Source: Tetrahymena elliotti 4EA (lineage: Eukaryota > Ciliophora > Oligohymenophorea > Hymenostomatida > Tetrahymenidae). From it: 64,000 nucleotides of DNA. The stretch covers positions 247,484 to 311,483 of the forward strand of contig JH720366.1 of the NCBI GenBank assembly GCA_000231825.2, read 5' to 3'. The translations under genes were made by a program, and so were the position numbers. Shown piece by piece: positions 12,332-23,549 of this stretch. The notes beneath the pieces are model-generated. The model made no database searches. It was not told where the DNA came from and saw nothing but the letters and a program-made list of their open reading frames with translations. Position 1 is the stretch's first letter. The number at the start of each line of letters is the position of its first letter.

Positions 12332-15316
12332 TCATTGATGTAGTAAATGTTATTATTATGGATGAACTGGCTGTTATTGAGCTTATTTTACTGATGATGT
12401 TTCTTTTGTTGAATACTCAGGTCTTTTCTCATTAACTAAATCAGCCTTTTTGGCATTATTAAACTAGCCTAAAACTATTTTTATTTTTTAAATTAGTAAT
12501 TAATTAATAATATATTTCTTTCAAGTTAAAATCTAATTACCATCATTCATGGCGTTTGTATCCAAAAGGAGTCCTCTTGGAATCTTATTATCAGGACATT
12601 AACCTTTAAGCTTAACTATAGTTTCTGATTCTTATCTATTAAATACAAAGTGATTGAGTTTATTTAATTGATGAATGATTAATAGAATTTTACCTTAATA
12701 TTTTTTACATTTTCATCATCTTTGATACGAACTTGATTTTACTTCTAAGAACATCTGTTATTAAAATGAATGTAAATAAAAAGAATAAGAAGAAAATAAT
12801 TTGTTTACTTGCAGCACCATCTTTTTTTGTTTTTTCTTTAGGTTCAGTTGTTTTATTGGATAAGTTTTAAAGTTGTTTCATTTCAGTTGCATCTAACTCT
12901 CCATCAGAGTTTTCATCCTCTTCTTCTTATCTGAGTATTACATAAAGCATTTCAGAGATTTTTTCTGAAACGAAAGGAATACTCCAAGTGAAGATATCCA
13001 TAAAGTGAGGTAATAAATATGGGTGTTAAGTATAATTAAATTGTTAGATATTTAAAGTGTTATTTTCAAATTTAATAACTGCACCTTTATTATTATACAC
13101 ATCACAATAATTTGGAGCACTAAATATAGTTATAACAACAGGGAAATCACTTCCACCATTCCAACGATGCATTTTATAACCATCTAATTAAGCTTCGTGA
13201 GCACGTATAATTGAAATTAAGTTATTGCTTTCCAAAAAGCGTCTAACTGCATCATTACCATAGAAATAACTGCAGCCACGAACATCATTTTATCTGTAAA
13301 CATGCTCGCATATACCATCTTCATTATCAACTGGATCACTCCATAACATATCACAAAATAATCCTTATCTAGGAGGTTCTTTAAATCTATCTAATTTTTT
13401 GATATCTTCTAACTAAAATTTATATTAAACAAACAATTTATTTAAAATAAGATAAAAATGAAAGCTTTTTTATTCCTTAAAACAAGTCAAAATATTAATG
13501 CAATTGAGAATAATTTAAGTTTTTATTAAATAAGTAAATTACTGTTTTTAATTCAGGTGAAATACCACCATGGAGAGCTAAGAACTTTCCATTAACGATG
13601 CAGGAAAGAGGCATCAAGTCAAAAGAATCCATAAAAATATCATATATTTCCTAGTCAAATTTGTTTTTACCTAATTTATTTTAATAAACATTCAAATTTC
13701 GATTGACAATGTGAGGTTATTTATTTACATTCATCTCTAAAATTAAAAAATGAAGTCATTTGACGGCATTCATGATTTCCTCTCAAAAAGTAAACTGTCT
13801 CAGGATAATTTATCTATTTAATTAGAATAAAGTTACTAAATTTACATTTTTATTTAATTATTTGAATATATTTCAAACAACTCGCCAGTCGATATTTAAA
13901 TTTATTTTTCTTTTAAATGAGAGAAATGGCAATAGCATTTTTTCTTTCGATATTCCGTTCAATTTTTTTAAGATGAAGACAAATATTTACTTTAATTGCA
14001 TAAAGAAGTATAAGGACCTCAATAGAAAAGGATCCTCTATCAACAAAATCACCTAAAAATAAGTATTTAGTATTGTCTGGATTGCCTCCAACTTCTAAAA
14101 TTTTAAGCAAATCGTAAAACTATCTATATTATTATATAATGGTGTGAATAAATTAAAACAAGGCTTGGAAAAATCTCATTCTCTTATTCATCCTCCTCCT
14201 CATAAAGCTGGATTACGAAAAGAATTACTGCAATTTTTAAAGCTTTTTAACTAATTTGAGTAACTTTTCTAATTCATTTATTTATAACTTTTAAACTATA
14301 AAACCTTTAATGGAGTCTTTTTTATTTATTATGGGGCAATTATCTGATAAAGTAGTCGATTATCAGCCTGCCGCCTTTATTCCTATTGCTTTACTGAATG
14401 ACTATTGAGGAGAGATAGCAAATTTGCTTTAAAGAATGAGAATCGAAAAGATAATTAATTACCCATGAATATCGCCTACTACTGTCAAAGGATCTTGCAA
14501 ATTCAACAGATTATTTTCGTTTCCTGTTGATTTTAGATTTTAGGAAATAAATTGAAAGTGAATGATTTAATCAAAAAAGTACTCATAATTTTATTGCAGT
14601 CAGCTACTAATCTGACGAGATCTTCCTTCTCAATTCTTCCTTCCTTGGAAAGATGATCTTTAATTAATCTCCAATCGGGTTTATCTAATTAAAGGTAATA
14701 AAAAGTTAGTTAGTTAGTTAGTTTATTTGTTTGTTAGAGCTTTAAAAATCTGCTTTAAGTTAAATTATTCTCAGCTGAATCAACTCACTCTTCCTTTTTG
14801 CAAATAATTTGTTTTGAGCTTGCTGCATTCCATAAAACTTTATAAATTCGCTTAGTATATCTATCTATTTATTATATGCGTTGTTGATAGAGACTTTCAA
14901 AAATAGATTATTTTAAACCTAAGCTAATCCACTTAACGCCCCCTAAAAATTCTATCTTCTAAATAGTTCGATGAGTTTAGCTTAAAATAAATACATTTTA
15001 ATCTTCAGAGCATATTTTGGATGCATTTGTTCAATTGATTGTAAATAGATTCTATCAATTTAAAGCGAAATTTAGACATGATTTTTTGCTTAATTTTTGA
15101 AATGCAGCTGCTAACAAACCAAAAAAGAAAGAAAGAAGGAAACGATTAAAAGAAATAAACAAAGAGGAGTTGAGTGAGAGAGTCGTTTGAAATGTATTCA
15201 AATATATTACTATTATTCTTGTTGGGCCATATTAAACTTCTTAATAAAGGACGGTGAGGAGGAGCTCTGACACTCTTTATATGTCTGTCATTCATGGGGT
15301 CACTTAAAGGATCCAT
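12332..15316 (-). CDS. Calcineurin A (PP2B) catalytic subunit
   Basis: Ca2+/calmodulin-dependent serine/threonine phosphatase. ATG 15316-15314 opens an exon with calcineurin-type N-terminus ([16 protein letters not shown]). Its phase-1 end fits an acceptor near 14693 leading to [11 protein letters not shown]. Later exons give [29 protein letters not shown] and S-A-P-N-Y-C-D, the metal-binding PPP motifs. They are followed by the B-subunit-binding segment, a basic calmodulin-binding helix (S-K-M-M-K-M-Q-K-I-L-R) and the autoinhibitory [12 protein letters not shown] is at 12334-12332 after a Gln/His-rich tail. It has all parts of a regulated calcineurin and about ten introns. The intron after exon 1 (about 520 nt) contains an alternative open frame starting at 15026. 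Confidence 0.93.
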
Positions 15317-18208
15317 TCTCACACTATTTGCTTTTCTACTTACTTAAAACTTATGATTTATGCTTTGTTAATTGTGTTTGAGTTTTTTTTCAATCTTAAT
15401 TATTATTTTCTTAATTCCTATTATTTTTTATTGCCTTTTTTATTTGATTTTTTATTTAATTTTCTTTCTCTTCTGTTTTTATATTAATTCATTATATTAT
15501 ACGCATCATTTATTTATTTATTTACTTTTTTTGTTTATTTTCACTGTTTTCTTTATCAATCAAACAAAGAAACTATCCTACTTTCTTCATTTTATTAGCA
15601 AATTTTTATTCTTTTCATATGTAATTTAATGACTCTCATCAATTTTTCTTTTTTGTTCATTTTGGTGTATCAACCAAGCAAGCAAGCAAGCAATCAATCT
15701 ATCTATCAATAAAAGAACGAACAAAAAAAACTAAATTACATATGATGCAACCACTCTCTTTAACTAGCGAAAACTATCTATCTATCAATAGATTAGTTAG
15801 TTAGTTAATCAATCAGTCAGTCAATCCCAATTAGATTTATTCAAGTTAGTGAAATTTTTTTCTTTGGTAAATTGAATCTCTTTTTCAACTTAAAATACTA
15901 ACTTTTCTTGATAAAGCAAAACAATTTCATTTAAAAATTTACAAAAGAAGGGTTTAGTTATTTCCTTGAAAGAAAATTGACTTAGAGTCATGCGTATAAA
16001 ATAACTTATCTTTTTAATAAATCAACAGCTAATGCACTGATAATTCTAACTTTATTATATTCAATTTTTTTATTATTTTTTATCATGAGCAATAACTTAC
16101 AATTTTCTTCTTAAATGTAATAGCTCTGTTTTTCAGATTTTGTGAAAAAAACCAATTTGCAAAATAGAGCATTTTTTAAATAAAAAATTGCTTTTATTTA
16201 CTTTTATTTTCACTTTCTTGGATAAAAATAGAATTTTTCAACTTTTGTTAAATATTAATACAAAAAAAAATATTTGTTTGCGCTTACGCATGAATAAGTG
16301 AGATAAAAGCAACTCATTTTCTTATTACATATTTGTATAGCCTCGAAACATCCTTAGATTGTTAATAAATTCTAGAAAATTAAAAAAGCATGAATCGAAT
16401 GCAAAGAAATGAATAAACTTTAATTTTGGTGCCTTTTTTGTTTATTTAAAATAACTCGAACTAATTAAGCGTTAAAAATTAATTGCAATTAAATTTCTTC
16501 TTTTATTTTATCAATTGGGAAAATTTAAAGGTAAAAAAAATATTCTGTAAAATTTTTGAATATTTTCAATCAAATTAAAATAAAAATTTTATATATTTAT
16601 TTCTAATAAAGAAAAATAAGGTTTGCAATTCAACCATCAATAATATATTTACTGGAAAATTAATTAATTAATTTTATTTTTAGATCTTTCTTCTTATTAA
16701 TCAAAAAATGAAAAAAATCTTCTCAAAAATTCAGATAAAAAATTTTCAGAGAAGAAAATAAATTTTTCCTTTACTAAAAGATATTTTTTATTAGAAAAAA
16801 TAAATGTAATGCAGAATTATGGATGCTGATTTAATTTACTAAATTAAAATTTAAAAATATTAGCTTTAATTAATTGACTTACATTTTATTTTATTTGTTT
16901 TGATACGATCAATTTCAACAGAAAAGACAAAAAATTTTTATAATTTTTAATTCTTCTTACACTTTTGAATGAAAAAAATTGTAAATTTATGTTTCCATTC
17001 ACTCATTTATTAAATTAAAAAGTTTGTATTCTTGTTTATTAAAATATAGAAGCATAATAATTCAAATAAAGATTATTTCTTTAGAAAATCTCCAAAGAAA
17101 CAATCCAAAAATACAAACTGAAGATAAATCTTAATTAAAGAAATATTTATTTAAAATATTGTTCTTTTCTTTTTTAAATGTTTAATTTGCCTTAAAATAT
17201 CATTGCAAATTACATCAAAATAGCTTTACCTATTGGTTTTATTTATGTCTTTAATAAAATTAAATAGCTCACTATTGTATACCTTAAGAACCATCATAGA
17301 TTCTTTCAAATTTTAATTAATTTGTAACCAGATCTTCTAATACTTTTCAGTGAATCAAGTAGTAAATCTATATTTATTATTATTGATATTAATTCTTAAA
17401 ACATGATTTTATATCACTAATAACATCCAATAATAAATTAAGTCCCCAAATCAAGATGAGCTGCAGTTTATAATATTTGTTCTGAAATAAATAAAGTAAC
17501 ACATTTGAGCAGATAAAAAATTTTCTTTCAGAAAATGATGGAGGAATATTGACATTATATTCAAAATATTACTTCAGCTTATATATTATCCATTGAAATT
17601 TATTAGTCTTTTCAAATTATAATAAATTATGTCTAAGTTACTTTAATTTTTAGTTCTAAAATCTTAGACGAAATTCAAAAATTTATTTTTAAAACTCTTT
17701 AAATTACTTTGTTATTGTTCATATAAAGTACTATTTTAATAAAAAATTTGAATATATTTTTTATTATTTAAAAGCTTGTTTTTTATTTGTAAAATTCTTC
17801 ATACATTACATACACAATGCAATTAGAGATAAATTCATTTATATATATATTTTTTATTATTTATTCAATGGAATATAACATTAAAAATTTGGTAAAATAT
17901 TTGTTTTATGAATTTATTCAGGCATTATGCAATTTGAGATAAGTTTATTGTATTTTTCGTCATTAATTTATTGGTTTGTGAAATTATAAGATTGGTTTTT
18001 TATTTGTTAAATTATCCATACATTACACACATTATGTGATTTGAGATAAGTTCTTTAGAAAATTTGTTACAAAATAAATTAAACGAGCACACTATGAGAA
18101 GATGAATTAAAACTGTAAATGAATTTATATGTTATCTGTTTAAGTAGATAGGTGTTTAAGAATATTGTACATTGTTACGTCATAGAAACTTCTATTTAAA
18201 ATTAAAAT
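15317..18208. other. Intergenic DNA upstream of calcineurin, with microsatellites and short repeats
   Basis: 15400-15640 is a T-rich run that reads as a hydrophobic frame on the + strand but is only low complexity. 15670-15830 has GCAA/TATC/TTAG/TCAG tetranucleotide runs. 17780-18056 contains three related blocks. A weak coding-like patch on the minus strand at 17400-17470 (after a TTTATTTCAG acceptor) reads T-A-A-H-L-D-L-G-T and stops soon after; I could not attach it to a gene. Confidence 0.4.
17780..18056 (+). repeat. Three imperfect copies of a ~110-bp block
   Basis: Blocks near 17780, 17900 and 17997 each combine TTTTTATTTGT-AA-TT, a CATACATTACA-like word (degenerate in the second), ATGCAATTTGAGATAA or its variant, and GTTCTTT/ATTCA. 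Spacing is about 100-110 bp. They lie downstream of the gene ending at 18209. Confidence 0.5.
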
Positions 18209-19729
18209 TCAAAAACTTGTTTTGATCTGTCTTGAGGAGTCATTATAGACTACATCATATCCACTTTACTTTTTAGATTTAAAGTCTTCATCATTTAGAA
18301 AATTATTTATTTCATGTTCTGAAAAATTTTGTTATGAGGTGGAGTTTTGTTTGATTGGCATTTGAGAAAATGAATTCTACAAATCAATTTTATTTGGGGA
18401 TATTTTATAATACATTTTTTAAGGAAATTGCTCTTTAAACTCTTGGCTATGAGAGTTTTTCTTCAAATTAAAGACAGCATCCATTCCATTACTTTGGCTT
18501 CTTTTTTAGTTCTCATTAGTTTACGATTTATCTCTTTTTGGTCTATAATTTTTTACATAAAATAATTGCTGTGATTGCTATTCTTCTATGATTTCTTATT
18601 TAATTTCTTTTTGAGCCAGAAAATCGCTACTCAAAGTATTCATGCATGTAGTTTGATTTTATTACTATATTTATATAAGAGGTTTAAGTGGTCTTCCTTT
18701 AGAAGAACTTCTTTTGTAAATATTTTTAACTGCAGAAGGAGTTGCTGGCCTTGAATTAAATGGAACGGAAGCTGTTGTCTTAGGCCTTCCATTATTAGAA
18801 TTTATTGTAGCATAATTACTTGATTGGGTTTAATAATTTTCCTTCATCATAGACCCTTCAGCTTGAAATTGTGACTAATTAAATGTATTGAACATTTTTG
18901 AAGTATTCCTTTCTATACTGACATTCTCTTCCTCAGGCATAAAGCTTAAGTTATTCTTGATAATCTCTTTGGCTAAAGTTGTTTTTTCATAAGGGCTCAG
19001 GCTTCGACTATTTTAATTCTTCAAAATAAATTAAGATAAACTATTCTAGTATATTAAATAAATTTACATTAAAGTTGCTGAATGTGGAATTCATGACAGG
19101 ATTCAACATCATATTTTAGTTGTGCATTTTTTCAAATAAAGAAGTTACATTCTCAATTGTACTTTATATTTCCTGTTTTTAATAAAAGGAATATTCATTT
19201 TCAAATATAAAATTATTAATCTTACTTTTTTTCGAGTTTGTAAAGACTAATTTTCTATACAAGGAACAAATTACCTCATAAAATTTAAAAAATTATGGGA
19301 TAAAGTCAACTAGTTTTGGTTAATTCTTTTTAATTCTTTGAACATATCTTCTGTGTTCTTCTTACTTGTCTTATCATTCTATAAGCTAATAATATGAGAG
19401 TAATCAGCCTTCTTCATTAATTCTAATTTTACACTATCTATCAAATCTGCTACTTTGTTTTATATTATGTCATATCTTTGTATCTATTCTCTATTATTTT
19501 AAATTAAATACTTTTATCCTTGTTTTTTCTTTGAAAAAATATTTTTTTATTTTCTCCACTTAAAAATTTCTTTATCTCTTTAAAAAAATGTGAGTTTTCC
19601 AAACGTTTTAAAGTTTTTTTATTTATAAATAAATAATATTTAATAAAATCTTATTTAATTCTTATAAAATTTAGCTATTTTCATAAAAATGTCTTCTTGT
19701 TAGCTATTAACAGATTTTCTAATTTTCAT
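18209..19729 (-). CDS. Unrecognised low-complexity/coiled-coil protein
   Basis: Ends at TGA 18211-18209. Three or more exons in consistent phase can be read. The first is Lys/Gln-rich with heptad-like segments (K-V-A-D-L-I-D-S-V-K-L-E-L-M-K-K). The middle one is short. The last is long and Ser/Asn/Gln-rich, with patches such as S-R-S-L-S-P-Y-E-K, R-P-K-T-T-A-S and R-P-A-T-P-S-A that resemble proline-directed phosphosites. No membrane segment and no known domain. The start at 19729 is the furthest in-frame ATG, but the tandem array at 19620-20300 overlaps the first 35 or so codons, so the true start may be further in. Could be a cytoskeletal or basal-body protein; this is only a guess from composition. 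Confidence 0.6.
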
Positions 19730-20300
19730 TTTAAACTGAATAAAATATTTATTAAATTTAATAAACCATTTAAAGAAAAATATATTTTTCATAGCTTACA
19801 GCTTACAATGGTTATTATATTTTCCTTGCAAAAATAATAAAATTAAGATCTTCTTTAATAAATTGAACCATTAAGAAAAATATCATCGAAGCTTACAATG
19901 GCTATTTTTAATTTTGCTTTTAAACTTAATAAAAATAAAATCTTATTTAATCAATGTAACCATTTAAAGTAAAAATGCCATCTCAATAGCTTTAGATAGT
20001 TATTATATTTTCCTTGTAAATTTAATAATAATAAAATCTTCTTCCATAAATTGAACCATTTAAAGAGAAAATTTAATGGTTATTTTTATTTTTATTGTAA
20101 ATTTAATAAAGATAAAATCTTATTTAATAAATTTTTCCATTTATGATAATTATTATCTTCTCAATATCTTTTAATGAATTTTTTTTTCCTTTTACATCTA
20201 ATAAAAATAAAATCTTATTTAATTTTGATATGTTTAGTCATTTATGATAAATATTATCTTCTAGATATTATAATATATATTTTTATTTTCCTTGTAAACC
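19620..20300 (+). repeat. Imperfect tandem array, about 85-110-bp unit, ~6 copies
   Basis: Units share TAAAATCTTATTTAAT, then AACCATTTAAAG, then a CATAGCTTACAATGG-like word, then TTATTATATTTTCCTTGTAA. Clear unit starts are near 19740, 19850, 19945, 20033, 20115 and 20207; a weaker one lies at 19640 inside the predicted 5' coding part of the neighbouring gene. The array fills most of the space between two minus-strand genes. Confidence 0.7.
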
Positions 20301-20494
20301 TTAAAACTATCTGTTATTTTTAAGAAGATACTTTTTACTTAAAATTGTTAAATTTACAAAAAATCAATAAGATTTGTTATTGATAATATTTATTTTTCTT
20401 ATCAACTTTCTAATTTGACTTTGAACTAAAAAAATTTTATTTTAAAATTCCAAAAAAAATTAATAGAAAACGAGTAATTAATTATTAATTGAAA

Positions 20495-22055
20495 TCATTT
20501 CAAATAAAAATAATCTGTGAAGCTAGCCTAGCTATCAAGTAAATAAAAGTCTAAATTAGATTAAATTGAAGGACAAAGTCATGTATAAAATGAAAATTTA
20601 AAAAGAACTTTGATAAAATCAATGATTGATGATAATAAAAAAATATAATTTTACCTTATTTCTTCTTTGATTAAGGGGAATAATTAAGACTTAGATGATG
20701 AGAAAATTAATCTATTGTTTTCTTCATATGTTCTCTAAAATTATAGCATATTTTATTTGTGTTCCTAGTTAATTATATTTAGAGCACTTTCGAATACAGA
20801 TTTCTACAGGAAAGACTCTTCTACAAATGATTCCAGTTTTTTAAGTTCCATTTTTTCACATTTAAACAATAATGATTCATCAATTTTATTCATAAAGTCT
20901 TCAAAGACTTTTAACTTTGAAATGCAATTTTCAGTTTCTTTTTTAGAGTTTTTGACTATTGGCATTAAATGCTCATAAATATGCTTAATGTGAGAAGAGT
21001 GAACATACTGATTAGACCACTCTTTAAATTCCTTAATATTAAGTTATTTTTTAATGAAATATATATAAATAGATGAATTTACTTCATATTCAGATTTCTC
21101 TACTTTTTGGTTTAATTTAGTCCTGCTGTCATTGATGAGCTATTCCATGCTAACAATTTTAAGTGTATTTTACTCTTTAAATTTCTCAAACTAGATTGTG
21201 AATTTTTTATGCAGATTTTCAGCCTTTTAGCTGAGTTCTAAAGATTAAGCTATTGTTTCATATTGGGCTGAAACTTCTTTCAATATATCTTGTTTAGATT
21301 TACTGAGAAGAATTTCAGTCTGCTCTGAAAAATATTTTTTATTGACAATTTGTTCCATCATTTGATCAAGAGTTTGCATTTTTTCTAACAAATATTTAAC
21401 ACTGTCTTTATCTGCTAGGAGACTCAAGCTATTACTGAAGTTAGTTAAACTTTTTTGAAATAATTAAATTTTTTCGTTAATTTCTTTTACTATTTTTGTT
21501 GTAATTCAGAATATACCTAATTTTCACTTAGTCATTTATGTGTTTCAGTTCTTATTTCGAAGGCTTTTAATCTAAATCAGCACTCAATTTGCTTGTGTTC
21601 TACTCTAGCTAAAGTAGTTTAGCCGCTTGCTACTCAATACGAATAGAGGAAGCATTTAATTTAGTTTTGACTTCTTTAACTATCTCTAATTTTGCATCAA
21701 CTTTATCCTCAATTTAAGTTAATATTTATAATGGCTCCAATTCAGCTGTAGTACAATATACGCTTTCATATAATTTTTAAAATTGATTAGAGTTCAAATC
21801 AACATTGCCTTAAATAAATTTTTCTTTAATCTCCTAAATCATAGGATTCGGATTGAAATTCTTTATTTTGATGATTGGTTACATAGAATTCAAAGCCTAC
21901 GTCTGCTAATCTAATATCTAAATCAGCAAGACTGATAATTCTTATTAATGTTTTAATTTATTTTCAATTTATTCTATTTTCTAATCAAGAGCTATCCCAT
22001 TCTCTTTACTTTTAATTTGCGATTAAGCCCCACTTTCATTTGATGAATTGATCAT
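20495..22055 (-). CDS. Unrecognised coiled-coil protein (~470 aa)
   Basis: ATG 22055-22053. A first long exon is rich in Gln, Lys, Glu and Leu with clear heptads (Q-K-I-E-Q-I-E-N-K-L and I-E-D-K-V-D-A-K-L-E). A 67-nt intron (GTATATT...AAAAAAG) restores the frame into S-L-T-N-F-S-N-S-L. The rest is again heptad-rich (L-L-E-K-M-Q-T-L-D-Q-M and others), ending either at TGA 20579 if the last GTAAAATT is not used, or at TGA 20495 if it is. No signal peptide, membrane segment or catalytic motif. Shape suits a structural or tethering protein; identity not recognised. Confidence 0.65.
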
Positions 22056-23549
22056 TTTAGTTCTAATTGAAAATTCGAATAAAATAAATAAATAGTATTT
22101 GAACTACTTTTATAATATACTAATAGAATTGTTTCTTAATCTTATTATTGGTAATTATTCAATATTAAATTCAGTCTATCAAACAAAAAATATAGCAGTT
22201 TCCTCCCTTATAAATATTCTATTTAACACTTTTTTAATGGTCAGAATTTCAACAAATAACAATAACATACAGGTTTTTATCAACAAACAAAATTTTAGAA
22301 TTAGTTTACATTGCAATTTAATGTTACTAATCATTCCATTCAATCAACTTTAGCAAACCCAAAGAATTTATTTTTAATTTGTTAAGTCAATCACTTTTTT
22401 TTTTTTTTATTAACAAAATAAGATTACAAAATTTAAAACAATCTTGTAAGTATTAACTTTCATTAAAATCTCTTTATTTTTTCATCTTTTTGATAAATTA
22501 ATTTAAAGATTTTTCTTTAAAAGATAGATTTTTTTCTTTGTTATTTGTTAGAAGTATTCGTTAAAATTAAAATGAAATAAATATCATAATAAAAATATTT
22601 TAAAATAACTTCTAAAATGATTCAATCAATAATAAATGATTTGCAATTAAGATTTTTTACAAAAAATTATTTTGATGCTTTTATGCAGTAAATTAATAAA
22701 GAATATGTTTATTATTTTTAAAATATTTATAATAAATTGAATGAATTTACATAAGAAACACAAGTTATTACTCCTTTTTCCTGATTTAATTGTATCATAC
22801 ACTACTCTATTTTTGATGTCTCGATCTTGTATATTTATTTAATTGTTTTCTATATAAATTTAAGATAAAACTAAAAATTTATTTTAAAAGAAATAGAAGC
22901 AAAGGAGGAGTTAACAAACAGCTAGTTAAATCTTTCAAAGCTGACCATTTTTATTTTTGAATACTTTTTTTTGCAAATTTGTTTTAAATATAAAAACTAA
23001 TATTAATTCTAAAATTCTTGGTTACATTTGATGTTTATTTTTAAACTGGTAGAAAATGATATGAGACTGTTAAAAATATGATTAATTAGAATTCTCAATT
23101 TTATCTTAATTCCAATAAATTTGTAGATTTATTTGAAAAATAGTTGGACGAGCTGGAAAATGAAGGAAATAAATTAAATATTATTTATATTATGTATAAT
23201 TAGCAATACTGAACATTGTGTTTACTCTGTTAAATTAATTGATTTGTTAAGAAAAGAATTAGGTTTTATTAATTAATTGAATATTTTATATTTAATTGGT
23301 TTATGTGGATGCATTTTTTATTATTTAAAACCTGACATAATTCTAAAAGAATATCTATCAAGTTATTCTCATTTATATAAAGTAAAATCATATCAAAAAA
23401 CTTAGGATTTTTTACTACTTTTAAGGCATTCACATATTCATAAAACATATTATTACACTAACTCTATCATTTTAGATTATTTAATTCTAAATCTAATAAA
23501 AAAAATAAATAATTGCCTATCTTTACTCTAAAAAATCAAAGAAGACATT
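22056..23549. other. Divergent intergenic region
   Basis: Shared upstream region of the minus-strand coiled-coil gene and the plus-strand gene at 23550. The open + frame at 22099-22353 is Ile/Leu/Asn-rich low complexity and overlaps no conserved motif. Poly-T and poly-A runs near 22395 and 22900. Nothing else seen. Confidence 0.4.

Noticed and set aside
15372..15629. Open + frame rich in Phe, Ile and Leu
   Set aside because: It is a T-rich low-complexity run; composition alone explains the hydrophobic reading, and there is no start context or splice support.
22099..22353. 84-codon + frame
   Set aside because: Ile/Leu/Asn low complexity in a promoter-like region, no conserved feature and no splice partners.
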